The position numbers were made by a program, and so were the translations under genes. Under the pieces are notes generated by a model. That model was not told where the DNA came from. It saw only the letters and a program-made list of their open reading frames with translations, and searched no databases. A stretch of DNA of 64,000 bases from Streptomyces bottropensis ATCC 25435 (GTDB taxonomy: Bacteria; Actinomycetota; Actinomycetes; Streptomycetales; Streptomycetaceae), in NCBI RefSeq assembly GCF_000383595.1, contig NZ_KB911581.1, forward strand, positions 4,868,496-4,932,495. Reading direction: 5' to 3'. Shown here piece by piece: positions 25,341 to 34,339 of this stretch. Within the stretch, counting starts at the first letter, position 1. Each line of letters opens with the position of its first letter.

Positions 25341-26942
25341 GTGAGCGCCGAGCCCACGGATACGTCCGCAACCGACATCCACACGACCGCGGGGAAGCTC
25401 GCGGACCTGCAGCGTCGTATCGACGAGGCGACGCACGCCGGCTCCGAGCGCGCGGTGGAGAAGCAGCACGCGAAGGGCAAACTGACGGCCCGTGAGCGCA
25501 TCGAACTGCTCCTGGACGAGGACTCCTTCGTGGAGTTCGACGAGTTCGCCCGGCACCGCTCCACCGATTTCGGGATGGAACGAAGCCGCCCCTACGGCGA
25601 TGGTGTCGTCACCGGCTACGGCACGGTCGAGGGCCGTCCGGTGGCCGTGTTCTCGCAGGACTTCACGGTGCTGGGCGGGTCTCTGGGCGAGGTGTTCGGC
25701 CAGAAGATCATGAAGGTGATGGACTTCGCGCTGAAGACCGGCTGTCCGGTCATCGGTATCAACGACTCCGGCGGCGCCCGCATCCAGGAAGGGGTGATGG
25801 CGCTGGGCATGTACGGCGAGATCTTCCGCCGCAACACCCACGCCTCCGGCGTCATCCCGCAGATCTCCCTGGTGGTCGGCCCGTGCGCGGGCGGCGCGGT
25901 GTACTCGCCCGCGATCACCGACTTCACCGTCATGGTCGACCGGACCTCGCACATGTTCATCACCGGCCCCGACGTCATCAAGACCGTCACCGGCGAGGAC
26001 GTCGGTTTCGAGGAGCTGGGCGGCGCCCGCACCCACAACGCCACCTCCGGCGTGGCCCATCACATGGCGGGCGACGAGAAGGACGCCATCGACTACGTCC
26101 GGCAGCTGCTGTCCTACCTGCCCTCCAACAACCTCAGCGAGCCCCCGGTCTTCCCCGAGCAGGCCGACCTCGCCGTCACCGGCGAGGACCTGGAGCTGGA
26201 CACACTCGTCCCCGACAGCGCCAACCAGCCCTACGACATGCACACCGTCATCGAACACGTCCTGGACGACGCCGAGTTCTTCGAGACCCAGGCACTGTTC
26301 GCCCCCAACATCCTCACCGGCTTCGGCCGCGTCGAGGGCCACCCCGTCGGGATCGTCGCCAACCAGCCGATGCGGTTCGCCGGCTGCCTGGACATCGACG
26401 CCTCCGAGAAGGCCGCCCGTTTCGTGCGCACCTGCGACGCCTTCAACGTCCCCGTCCTGACCTTCGTCGACGTCCCCGGCTTCCTGCCCGGCGTGGGCCA
26501 GGAACACGAGGGGATCATCCGCCGCGGCGCCAAACTCATCTACGCCTACGCCGAGGCCACCGTCCCCCTCATCACCGTCATCACCCGCAAGGCCTTCGGC
26601 GGCGCCTACGACGTCATGGGCTCCAAACACCTCGGCGCCGACCTCAACCTCGCCTGGCCCACCGCCCAGATCGCCGTCATGGGCGCCCAGGGCGCGGTCA
26701 ACATCCTGCACCGCCGCACCATCGCCGCCGCCCCCGAGGCCGAACGCGAAGACGTCCGCGCCCGCCTCATCCAGGAGTACGAGGACACCCTCCTCAACCC
26801 CTACACCGCGGCCGAACGCGGCTACGTCGACGCCGTGATCACCCCCTCCGAAACCCGCCGCCACCTCATCCGCGGCCTGCGCCAACTGCGCACCAAACGC
26901 GAGAGTCTCCCCCCGAAGAAGCACGGAAACATCCCCCTCTGA
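25341..26942 (+). CDS. pccB: Propionyl-CoA carboxylase beta subunit
   Basis: Carboxyltransferase subunit of 533 residues, transferring CO2 from biotin to propionyl-CoA to make methylmalonyl-CoA. Both crotonase-like halves are present: N-terminal GINDSGGARIQEGV and GPCAGGAVYSPAITDF, C-terminal FVDVPGFLPGVGQEHEGIIRRGAKL and TRKAFGGAYDVMGSKHLGAD. The Asp in GGAYDVM is the residue linked to propionyl-CoA preference in Streptomyces PccB, against Ile in other AccD-type subunits. GTG start at 25341. The epsilon subunit gene follows 36 bases on; the biotin-carrying alpha subunit must be elsewhere. Supplies polyketide extender units and propionate use. Confidence 0.93.
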   Translation: MSAEPTDTSATDIHTTAGKLADLQRRIDEATHAGSERAVEKQHAKGKLTARERIELLLDEDSFVEFDEFARHRSTDFGMERSRPYGDGVVTGYGTVEGRPVAVFSQDFTVLGGSLGEVFGQKIMKVMDFALKTGCPVIGINDSGGARIQEGVMALGMYGEIFRRNTHASGVIPQISLVVGPCAGGAVYSPAITDFTVMVDRTSHMFITGPDVIKTVTGEDVGFEELGGARTHNATSGVAHHMAGDEKDAIDYVRQLLSYLPSNNLSEPPVFPEQADLAVTGEDLELDTLVPDSANQPYDMHTVIEHVLDDAEFFETQALFAPNILTGFGRVEGHPVGIVANQPMRFAGCLDIDASEKAARFVRTCDAFNVPVLTFVDVPGFLPGVGQEHEGIIRRGAKLIYAYAEATVPLITVITRKAFGGAYDVMGSKHLGADLNLAWPTAQIAVMGAQGAVNILHRRTIAAAPEAEREDVRARLIQEYEDTLLNPYTAAERGYVDAVITPSETRRHLIRGLRQLRTKRESLPPKKHGNIPL

Positions 26943-26978
26943 CCCCCTAACCCCTTCAACCCCCTCCACGGAGCCGAC

Positions 26979-27191
26979 ATGACCATCAAGGTCGTCCGGG
27001 GAAACCCCACCCCCGAGGAACTCGCCGCCGCACTCGCCGTCGTCCGCGCCCGCACCGCAGCAGCAGCCGTAGCCGTCCCTGAAGCGCCTGTGCAGCCGAA
27101 CGAGTGGGCGGACAAGAAGCGCGCCATCCTCCGCGACGTCCTCGGACAGCCGGGACCGACGGCCTGGCGCAGCTCCTATCGGCTCCGCTGA
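26979..27191 (+). CDS. pccE: Acyl-CoA carboxylase epsilon subunit
   Basis: Small subunit of 70 residues that binds the beta subunit and boosts activity in actinobacterial carboxylases. Shows the family start IKVVRGNPTPEELAAALAVV, an Ala-rich middle and the C-terminal Trp-containing W(A)xxx...PTAWRSSYRLR. CACGGAGC precedes the ATG. In one operon with pccB. Confidence 0.9.
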   Translation: MTIKVVRGNPTPEELAAALAVVRARTAAAAVAVPEAPVQPNEWADKKRAILRDVLGQPGPTAWRSSYRLR

Positions 27192-27300
27192 ACCCGTCGG
27201 GGTACGTTGCGTGGTGCGCCAGTACCTTTTTGTCAAGCTCGGGACGGGCTGGGCGATCGCCCGCCGGTCCCGGGGGAGACATGCATGGGAGACTGCTGCG

Positions 27301-27966
27301 GTGACGGCCCCCACTGACTCGCGCGACCGGCGCCCGCGCAAAACGGCGCGCAGGCGCGTCGTCGACACGCGCCGGCGAGACGAACTGCTGCGCCAGGCCG
27401 AGGCGATCATTCTGGCCGAGGGCTTCACCGCGGTGACCATGGATGAGCTCACCCAGCGGCTCGGGTGCTCCAAGGCGACGCTGTACAGCCTGGCCTCGAC
27501 GAAAGAGCAGTTGGTGCTGGCGGTCACCCGCGCCTTCTTCCGGGACGCGACCGCCGAGATCGAGCAGGCCGTCCTGGCCGAGCCCGGCCCCCGTCGGCGC
27601 ATCCGGGTCTACCTCGCCGGCGTCGGCACGGCCATGCGACGGCACTCCCACGCGTTCTACGACGACATGGTCGGGTACGAGCCGACGGCACAGATCTACC
27701 GCGAGAACTCCGCCGCCGCCGCGCACCGGGTCCACGAGTTGATCGAGGAGGGCGTGCGGGCCGGCGTTTTCCGCGAGCTCGACGGGCATTTCGCCGCCCA
27801 GGTCGTGGCCGTGACCATCGACGCGGTCCAGTCGGGGGTCCTCCTGGAGAGCACGGGCCTGACGGCCGGCGACGCCTTCTCCGAACTCGGCGATCTCCTG
27901 CTGGACGGCCTCAGTTCGGGGCAGGCCCCCTCCGCGGAAGAGGCACACGCCCCGGATCGCCCCTGA
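27301..27966 (+). CDS. TetR family regulator
   Basis: Regulator of 221 residues. HTH: AEAIILAEGFTAVTMDELTQRLGCSKATLYSLASTKEQLVL. A basic N-terminal stretch (RDRRPRKTARRRVVDTRRR) precedes it. The C-terminal domain (IRVYLAGVGTAMRRHSHAFYDDMV) fits the TetR_C group found with fatty-acid or drug regulators. GTG 27301 is used because a GGGAG lies upstream; longer starts add no conserved residues. It lies 109 bases after pccE on the same strand; target unknown. Confidence 0.83.
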   Translation: MTAPTDSRDRRPRKTARRRVVDTRRRDELLRQAEAIILAEGFTAVTMDELTQRLGCSKATLYSLASTKEQLVLAVTRAFFRDATAEIEQAVLAEPGPRRRIRVYLAGVGTAMRRHSHAFYDDMVGYEPTAQIYRENSAAAAHRVHELIEEGVRAGVFRELDGHFAAQVVAVTIDAVQSGVLLESTGLTAGDAFSELGDLLLDGLSSGQAPSAEEAHAPDRP

Positions 27967-28114
27967 CCGGGCGCCCGGCTTTCATCCGCAACGCGCTCAT
28001 GGTGTCGGGCTGTTCACCGATGTCCTCGTGCGTGCGTACCTACGTGGGAGTCGTCGGCGATCGGCAGACATACGTCCCCGGCGGGACCGGTCGCATCGGT
28101 TGAGGCCGGTCCGT

Positions 28115-29212
28115 CTACAGCGTGCCCGTCCGGAAGTCGGCGCTGCTCTTGAGGATCGCGGATTCCATGGTCCAGTTCTCCGGCTGCACTCGCTCCCAGA
28201 GGCTTCCCTTGCCGAGTTCCCTCCCCAACCGGTCCTCTCGGCGGAACCATTCCTCGGCGCTTCTGATCCTGTTGGGGTGGATCTCGTCGAGGAGGGCGTA
28301 GTCCCTGGTGATGATGCCGTGCTTCCACACGTTCCAGAAGCCCGTAAAATTGTCACGGAAGCTCATCGTGCTCTTGTCGCCGGGGTCGGCGTTGTATCCG
28401 GCGGGGTCATCGGCGATCCCCTTCAGGTCCGGATGGTTTCAATACGTTTCCAGGTCGGTGTCGATGTACTGCGCCGGACGGCCGGTCACCTTCTCGAACG
28501 CCGCGGCCAAATCGGCGTAGGTCATGTGCTCGACGGCGACTTCGAGATCCATGCCGTTGGCGCGTTCCGGATGGTCGAAGAGCCAGCGGACGTAGAATCC
28601 GCAGTCGTCGAGTGCCACGTGCGGGACGGCTCCCTCGCCGAGCGGGACGCGCCACGTGACGACGCCGTCCTCGATGCCGGGGGTCATCGGCGTGAGCGGG
28701 GAGATCACCATCTTGATGTAGGGACCCGAGGTGAAGACCGCCGCCCCCATTCGGTCCCTGTTCCTCTCGTTCTGGAACAGAATCCATTCGGCCATGCGGC
28801 CTTTTCCGTCGAAGTGCCCGGTGCGGAACCTGGAGTCGTAGACCGACTTCTTGAGGGCGTAGTCGAGGTTTCCGTAGACGTAGAACTTGATTCCCTCTTC
28901 GATCGCGATCTCGTAGCTGCGGAAGGCCCAGTAGGTCTCCGTCTTCTCGCCGGTGTTGAATCCGTCGATGTTGATGAACGCCCCGTCACAGCCGCGGAAT
29001 CCTTCGCGCAGTACGTCCTCGTCGGCGAACGAACCTTCGAGGATCGAGACGTTTCCGAGCGCGAGGAGTTCCTGGGCACGGGGGGAGGTGGCATCGCGGG
29101 TCAGGAGCCGGACGGAGTACTTCTTGTCGGCGACCAGGGCGCGGACGACAGGAATTCCTTGGGCGCCTGTACCGCCGATGACGAAGATGGTTGAGGTGGC
29201 GTGGGGAGACAT
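28115..29212 (-). pseudogene. NmrA-like NAD(P)-binding protein interrupted by in-frame TGA
   Basis: One continuous NmrA-like frame of 366 codons split by a TGA at 28441-28439. Part one (29212-28439) begins IFVIGGTGAQGIPVVRAL, a GGTGxxG Rossmann start, and ends DTDLETY. The frame continues past the TGA without shift as NHPDLKGIADDPAGYN...GFWNVWKHGIITRDYALLDEIHPNRI to 28115, which reads as the native C-terminus with normal codon use. TGG (Trp) to TGA would explain it. Either a nonsense pseudogene, a 257-residue product that still folds, or a sequence error. Two operator-like palindromes precede the gene. Confidence 0.75.
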
Positions 29213-29248
29213 GGGTCGCGGCTCCGGGAGGCGTAGGAAGTCGTAAGA

Positions 29249-29286
29249 AAACCGATCGGTTTCCTCTTTGGTACACCGATCGGCTT
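29249..29286. promoter_or_regulatory. Operator pair AAACCGATCGGTTT / ACACCGATCGGCTT
   Basis: A perfect 14-bp palindrome at 29249-29262 and a second at 29273-29286 matching 12 of 14 positions, centres 24 bp apart. They begin 36 bases before the ATG of the NmrA-like gene. The same pair with the same spacing precedes two SDR genes nearby. Probable binding sites of the local TetR regulator. Confidence 0.75.
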
Positions 29287-29486
29287 TCCGGCGGCGAGGG
29301 GCCCGGCCGTGCCGCGGCCCGGATCCATGCCCGCGCGGGCAACCCGCCGATCCGGGGCAGAGTGCGAGTTCGAGGCCGGCACGTTCCCGCCGGCCGACCG
29401 GGTGCCGGTTTCCTCCGGCCGGGCGGCGGCCAGGCGTCCCACCGCAGACCAACGCTCCCGGCGGGACGCCTGCCGCCTCTCGCCTG

Positions 29487-31011
29487 TCAGCCCGGGACCA
29501 CCGGCAGGACGATGCGGGAGGGCCGGTCGGGGTCGTGGAAGATCTGTTGGCGGGCCACTCGGGCCGTGGCCGCGCTTTCCTCGGGTTCGCCCGTGTTGAG
29601 GTTGCGGTCCCAGCGCGGGAAGTTGCTGGAGGTGATCTGGACCCGTATCCGGTGACCGGCCCGGAAGACGATGCTGGTCGACCACAGGTCCACCACGTGC
29701 TCGGCCGGCTCGCCGGGCGTCGCCGCGCGCACCCGCACGATGCCGTCGGTCACGTTGCGGGAGACACCGTTCGCGTCGACGTCACACAGTCGTGCCACCC
29801 AGTCGGTCGAGGGCCCGTCCGTGGCGGCGAAGAGCACGGCCTTGACACGGCCGGTCACCTCGACGTCCTCGGCGAGAGGTTCGGTGGTGAAGACCAGAAC
29901 GTCCTCGCGCGCCTCCACATCCCTCTGGTCGAGGGGCCCGGGACGGAACTCGTCGGTCATCAGCACCGCGCCGCCGGTGGTGCGCACGGGATCCGCCGGA
30001 TCGTAGGTGAACTGTTCGGCCTGTTCGGCCTGTTCGGCCTGTTCGGCCTGTTCGGCCTGTTCGGCCTGTTCAGCGGCGGACCAGGGGTCCGCGCATGCCC
30101 ATGAAGGCGGAGTTCGCGCCGAACCCGAAGTTGACGTCGCCGATGACGTGTTGCTGGTTGGCGTGACTCCACGGACCCATGATCAGCGTGGCGGAACGGC
30201 GGGCGCGGCGCATGGCCGTGAAGTTGTCGAGCGTGCCCTGGGCGAAGATGTCGTACCAGCCGCCGACCTGGAAGGTGGGCAGGTCCACCTCGTCGTGCCG
30301 GCCCGCGACGCGGGAGGAACGCGCCCACTCGGGTTCGCGCCGGGACCGCTCGTAGCCCAGCTCGGGAAGGTCGTGCCGGGCGAACGCGGGGAACCGTCCG
30401 GCGGGCAGTTCGCCGTAGCAGTCGTGGGACAGGCCGTCGAGATCCTGAACGAGACCGACGAGGCTGCCGCCGAGCGCGGCCGGGTCGGTGCTGTGCCGGC
30501 GCGTCAGCGCGTCGGCGCCCATCATGAGGGACCAGGGCGCGGTGATGCCGAGTTCGATCGCGCCGCCGCGCGTCCACAGCCCGTCGTCCGGGTCGGACCA
30601 GGTGACCATCGGCGCGATCGCCTTCAGCTCCGGCGGCTTGGACAGCGCCGCCATCCACTGCGTGTTGCCGAAGTAGCTGGCGCCGATCATGCCGACGGAG
30701 CCGTTCGCGCCGTGAAGGGCGGCGGCCCACCGTACGGTGTCGTACCCGTCGCTCTCCTCGTGCGTCCACGGGTCCCACTCACCCTCGGAGGCGAACCGGC
30801 CACGGGTGTCCTGAAGGACGACCATGAAGCCACGCCGAGCCGCCGTCAGGGGATCGAGGACCGCGATCGCCAGGGGCATCTGCTTCCCGTACGGCAGTCG
30901 GCTCAGCAACACCGGCCACGGCCCTGTGCCCCCGGGCGGTAGACATCGGCGCAGTACGGTGCCGTCCCGCATCTCGGCCGGAACGTCGAACTCGATCTGG
31001 ATCTCTGCCAT
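29487..31011 (-). pseudogene. CocE/NonD-type hydrolase with internal loss and frameshift
   Basis: X-Pro dipeptidyl-peptidase/cocaine-esterase family gene in two pieces. The N-terminal piece (31011-30070) has ADGT-like start MRDGTVLRRCLPP, QDTRGRFASEG and the nucleophile motif GASYFGNTQW, ending FGANSAFMGMRG before a frameshifted stop. The C-terminal piece (to 29487) resumes as FTYDPADPVRTTGGAVLM, the usual jelly-roll start, and ends RIVLPVVPG. Between them the roughly 150 residues normally found are missing and a 9-bp repeat encoding AEQ units sits in the C-terminal frame. Last gene of an SDR-hydrolase-CocE operon; inactive as read. Confidence 0.8.
30013..30075. repeat. 9-bp tandem repeat CTGTTCGGC, seven copies
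   Basis: Six perfect copies and one degenerate copy, exactly at the breakpoint inside the CocE-type gene. On the minus strand the C-terminal reading frame translates it as repeated Ala-Glu-Gln. Confidence 0.9.
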
Positions 31012-31116
31012 GTAACGCTCCTCCGCGTGTGACGACGCTGTCGCGCGACATGGTCGAACCCGGCCACCCTCTCGCACTACACCCGAACGGGGGTGGCCAC
31101 GGCGCTCGCGGCTTCG

Positions 31117-31995
31117 TCACGCCACAGCGGTCAGCAGGTCGGCCAGTACGTCGGGCCGTTCCAGGGCGATGAAGTGGCCCGCTTTCGCCACCTGCGTGAA
31201 GTCGGCGGCCGGCAGCAGCTTCTTGTTGGCCTGCCGGTCCGAGGGCCGGGACCAGTCGTTCTCCCCGTAGACGAGATGGATGGGGGCCTTGACCGCGGAG
31301 TAGAGCGAGCGGGCCGCGATGAGGCTGGGCAGGCTCTGGTACACAGCCCGCGCGACGGTCGGGTAGCCGCGGCGGCCGCCCACCTGGAGGAGCTCGTCCA
31401 CGTAGTCCTCCCGCAGCGCGCTCTTGTCGTTGAGGCCACCCTGAAGGATCTTGCTGAGAGCGGGCTTGGGCTCCACCCCGGCGAGCACCGGGCCCACTCC
31501 CGGAGTGAGGACACCGCTCACCACCACGCGGGCGAGGAGACCGGACCGGGCGATCCCGCCGCTGAAGTCGTACGCGTTCACCGCGACGACGCGCCGTACC
31601 CGCTCCGGCAGTGCGGCCGCGGTGGTCAGGGCGAGCACCGCTCCCATGGACTCCCCGACCAGCGTCACGTCGCGGAGGTCGAGTTCGGTCAGCAGCCTCT
31701 CCACGCCCGCGCGCATCGCCGGCTCGTCGTACGACGCGCCGGGCACGATCTCGGAGTAACCCATCCCCGGCAGATCGAGGGCGTACACGGTGTACCGGTC
31801 CGAGATCATCGGGATGAGGAGGCGGAAGTGTTCGGCCTGCGTGCGCACGGTGTGCAGCAGGACCAGCGGAGCGCCGGTGCCCGCCTTGAGGTAGCGCAGC
31901 GTTCCCTCGTGGCCTTCGCGTCCCGCGCGCGGGGCGATGGTGTGCGTGGTGGTTCCCGGGATGTGGATCGTGGGACGTGGATCCTGGCTGGGCAT
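31117..31995 (-). CDS. Alpha/beta hydrolase
   Basis: Alpha/beta-hydrolase of 292 residues. Oxyanion segment LVLLHTVRTQAEHF, strand YTVYALDLPGMGYSE, nucleophile elbow VGESMGAVLAL, acid region LVYGENDWSRPSDRQ and the catalytic His in VAKAGHFIALERPDVL. The layout is like haloalkane-dehalogenase or C-C hydrolase relatives, substrate unknown. It lies 62 bases after the SDR gene on the same strand and 105 before the broken CocE gene, so is probably cotranscribed under the AAACCGATCGGTTT operator pair. Confidence 0.85.
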   Translation of the reverse strand: MPSQDPRPTIHIPGTTTHTIAPRAGREGHEGTLRYLKAGTGAPLVLLHTVRTQAEHFRLLIPMISDRYTVYALDLPGMGYSEIVPGASYDEPAMRAGVERLLTELDLRDVTLVGESMGAVLALTTAAALPERVRRVVAVNAYDFSGGIARSGLLARVVVSGVLTPGVGPVLAGVEPKPALSKILQGGLNDKSALREDYVDELLQVGGRRGYPTVARAVYQSLPSLIAARSLYSAVKAPIHLVYGENDWSRPSDRQANKKLLPAADFTQVAKAGHFIALERPDVLADLLTAVA

Positions 31996-32057
31996 CTCGT
32001 CGGCTCCTCTTCCTGCTCGGTTACGGCTGTCGGCTGATCGGTCGGCTACTGCTACTG

Positions 32058-32759
32058 CTACTTGGCCAGCTGGGCGTACAGGCCCGCGAGGTCTCCGGCG
32101 AGGCCCGCCTTGACCTGCCGGGTGATGTCGTCGGCGAGCACCTCGTACGCTCCGGTCTCGATGCCGTCGAGGGCCAGAGCGGCGACATCACGAGGAGTGG
32201 ACTTGGGTGCCTCGACGCCCGCCGTCAGGTCCGTGTCCACGTAGGCGACGTGCAGTCCGGTGACGCCGATGCCGCGCGGCTGCAGTTCCAGGCGAAGGGA
32301 GTTCGTCTGCGACCACAGTGCGGCCTTGGACGCGCTGTAGGAGCCGCCGAGGGCCAGCCAGGAGAGCACGGAGTGCACGTTGAGGATGTGTCCGCCACCG
32401 TTGCGCTCGATGACCGGCACGAAGGCCCGGGTGACCAGCAGAGGGCCGTAGAAGTTGGTCTCGAACTCCCGGCGCACGTCCTCGACCGGGGAGTGCAGGA
32501 AGGACGCGCCGACCGAGGCGCCGGCGTTGTTGATCAGTACGGTGACGTCGTCCGCCTGCGCGGCGGCCGCGGCTACGGCCGTGGGGTCGGTGACCTCCAG
32601 AGCCACCGGCACGGCGTCGGGGTGCGTCACGGTGAGCGGGTCGCGGGCCGTGGCGTAGACCTTGCCGGCGCCGCGGGCGTACAGCTCCTCCACCAGGGCC
32701 TTGCCTATGCCGCGGCTGCCGCCGGTGACGAGGACGTTTGCGCCCTTGAGAGCGGTCAT
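32058..32759 (-). CDS. Short-chain dehydrogenase/reductase (SDR)
   Basis: Classical SDR of 233 residues. Cofactor motif VTGGSRGIGKAL, NNAGASVGA, active-site Ser in HSVLSWL and the YxxxK as YSASKAAL. GGAGGT four bases before the ATG at 32759. First gene of the minus-strand SDR-hydrolase-CocE operon. A pair of 14-bp palindromes begins 20 bases upstream of the start codon, the same geometry as the SDR gene at 34399. Likely induced with it on release of the TetR repressor; substrate unknown. Confidence 0.87.
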   Translation of the reverse strand: MTALKGANVLVTGGSRGIGKALVEELYARGAGKVYATARDPLTVTHPDAVPVALEVTDPTAVAAAAAQADDVTVLINNAGASVGASFLHSPVEDVRREFETNFYGPLLVTRAFVPVIERNGGGHILNVHSVLSWLALGGSYSASKAALWSQTNSLRLELQPRGIGVTGLHVAYVDTDLTAGVEAPKSTPRDVAALALDGIETGAYEVLADDITRQVKAGLAGDLAGLYAQLAK

Positions 32760-32779
32760 GACTACCTCCACAGAGTGAG

Positions 32780-32817
32780 AAACCGATCGGTTTCAGCAAC
32801 AGTAAACCGATCGGTTT
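32780..32817. promoter_or_regulatory. Operator pair, two perfect AAACCGATCGGTTT
   Basis: Perfect palindromes at 32780-32793 and 32804-32817 with centres 24 bp apart, directly upstream of the SDR ribosome site. Two full sites on the same helix face suggest cooperative binding of two repressor dimers. Confidence 0.85.
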
Positions 32818-32928
32818 CCGGGTGCAAGTCCAAGGAGGCGGCCGTGCTGCGCCGCGCGGTGCGGAGGCGGGGGCGGGGGTGGGGTCTGCGGCGGCGGAGA
32901 CAGTGACGCGACTCGGGCTTGCGTGCGG

Positions 32929-32965
32929 AAACTGATCATTTTACGGTGCGGAAACTGTTCGGTTT
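32929..32965. promoter_or_regulatory. Degenerate operator pair, no clear target gene
   Basis: AAACTGATCATTTT (32929-32942, 11 of 14 matches) and AAACTGTTCGGTTT (32952-32965, 12 of 14), centres 23 bp apart. This imitates the perfect pairs but no intact gene starts beside it. Possibly a relic promoter of a lost target gene. Confidence 0.5.
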
Positions 32966-33302
32966 CTCGCTGCGCGAGCGGGCGAGTTCCAGACCCGAGT
33001 CACTGGGAGTACGGATGGCTGCCGCGCGTGACGCCGAGGGGTGATCGCCGAGTCCGAGCCCCAGGCTTCCGCCGAAACTGGCCGCCCACCCGTCGGTCCA
33101 GGCCGTACTCGCCCGGCGCGGTGCCGGCGAAGCGGCGCGCCCGCCGGCGGTGATCCGGCCGGCAGTCCCCGGCGAAACGCTCCGCACCCACCGAACGAGA
33201 GACGTGTAGGCCATGGGCGCCAGTCACCCCTTCCGCGTCCTGCGCGCCAGACCTCTGTGGATCGCCGACGGTGTGATCACGGGCGTCCCGTACGCCGCCA
33301 TG
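32966..33302. other. Gap before the TetR gene, no supported gene
   Basis: 337 bases. Open frames on both strands (for instance 33214-32936 minus) have no recognisable domain, no convincing ribosome site and arginine/proline-rich content typical of non-coding high-GC DNA. May hold debris of the gene once served by the degenerate operator pair at 32929-32965. Confidence 0.5.
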
Positions 33303-33321
33303 AAACCGATCGGTTTATATT
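33303..33321 (+). promoter_or_regulatory. Single AAACCGATCGGTTT overlapping the TetR promoter
   Basis: Perfect palindrome at 33303-33316, immediately followed by TATATT (33316-33321), a good -10 hexamer 27 bases before the TetR ATG. The overlap predicts autorepression. Only one full site is seen here, unlike the pairs at the target genes. Confidence 0.75.
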
Positions 33322-33348
33322 CGGTCGGAATCGAGCTAACCTCGCAGC

Positions 33349-33918
33349 ATGACCACCGAGACGAAATCAAGCCCGAGGGAGCGGCTGCTGGAGGCGGCGG
33401 CCACACTCACCTACCGAGACGGCGTCGGCATCGGCGTCGAGGCCCTGTGCAAAGCGGCAGGGGTGTCGAAGCGCTCGATGTACCAGCTGTTCGCGAGCAA
33501 GGACGAACTGCTCGCGGCGAGCCTGGAGCGGCGCACTGCCGCCTACGTGGCGGCACTTCTGCCCGCGGCGGATGACGACCGTTCCCCCAGAGAGCGGATC
33601 CTGCATGTCTTCGCGCAGGTGGAATCGCAATCCGGTGGGCCCGAGTTCTACGGCTGCCCCTACCTGGACGCGCAGATCGAGCTGAAGGACCAGAACCACC
33701 CTGCGAGCCGGGTCGCCCGTCAGGTCAAGGAGAACCTGACCGCCTTCTTCCGTGGCGAGGCGGAGCGGGGCGGGGCGAGTGATCCCGGTCTGCTGGCCCG
33801 GCAGCTCAGCCTGGTCTTCGACGGCGCCAGCGCCCGCGCGGGCATCGGGGCGGACACGCTGACCGGGCTCGTCGCCCCCACGGTGATCACCCTGCTCGAC
33901 GCGGCGGGCGCGCGCTGA
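33349..33918 (+). CDS. TetR family repressor, probable controller of the AAACCGATCGGTTT regulon
   Basis: Regulator of 189 residues. HTH: LLEAAATLTYRDGVGIGVEALCKAAGVSKRSMYQLFASKDELLAASLERR, with the TetR recognition-helix style VSKRSMYQLFASK. The middle has ESQSGGPEFYGCPYLDAQIELKD, as in the group of TetR proteins with a conserved GCP/GCPF segment. Its promoter carries the palindrome that also marks the SDR genes on both sides and the NmrA-like gene at 29.2 kb. It sits centrally between those targets. Autoregulated repressor of a small oxidoreductase regulon is the best reading. Ligand unknown. Confidence 0.88.
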   Translation: MTTETKSSPRERLLEAAATLTYRDGVGIGVEALCKAAGVSKRSMYQLFASKDELLAASLERRTAAYVAALLPAADDDRSPRERILHVFAQVESQSGGPEFYGCPYLDAQIELKDQNHPASRVARQVKENLTAFFRGEAERGGASDPGLLARQLSLVFDGASARAGIGADTLTGLVAPTVITLLDAAGAR

Positions 33919-34339
33919 CGCCTCGCCCCTCCAGGTGTTTCCCTGTCGCCGGCGTACCCCGGTACACGGGGGAGCTCCGTGTGCCCGAAAGGGTGTTGCC
34001 GGGCGCGCCGCAGGTGGGGAGCTTGCGGCCCGGTCGGCAACGGCGCCGGTGAGACGGTAGGCGCGCGATCTGCTGGATCCTCGTCGGGCGGCGACCGGGC
34101 GAGGCGCCGATCGGGCTTTGCCGCGGGGTGGAGATCGGCCGCGCGTAGGCCTTCACCATTGCGCCGCCTGCCCGCCTGCCCGCCTCGACCCCGTCGTCGG
34201 AGCGCGGGGTGCCTTCTTGTCCGGGATGCGCCGCAAGGGAAGGGGGTGATGTCGTGACTCTCTCCCGCGAGCTGACCCTCCCCGTGTGCCACTGCCCTCA
34301 CAGCCTGCGGTCGTCTTCCTCGCTTCGGCTTGCAAATGA
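33919..34339. other. Gap between TetR and SDR genes, no supported gene
   Basis: 421 bases without a convincing gene. Frames on both strands are open but arginine-rich and lack domains. The part next to 34340 holds the promoter of the SDR gene with its operator pair. Confidence 0.5.

Noticed and set aside
25050..27602. 850-residue minus-strand open frame across pccB and pccE
   Set aside because: Antisense of a highly conserved carboxylase; no domain of its own.
28115..28366. Separate 83-residue gene starting at MSFRDN
   Set aside because: It is in the same frame as the NmrA-like gene before it, with no gap in protein-like content except one TGA; treated as the displaced C-terminus.
30013..30075. 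CRISPR-like array
   Set aside because: Contiguous 9-bp tandem repeat without spacers.
30007..30942. Plus-strand ORF starting with Ser-Ala-Cys repeats
   Set aside because: Produced by the 9-bp repeat read on the wrong strand; the rest is antisense to the CocE gene.
32936..33214. Minus-strand small ORF beside the degenerate operators
   Set aside because: No ribosome site, no conserved pattern; too weak to call a gene.
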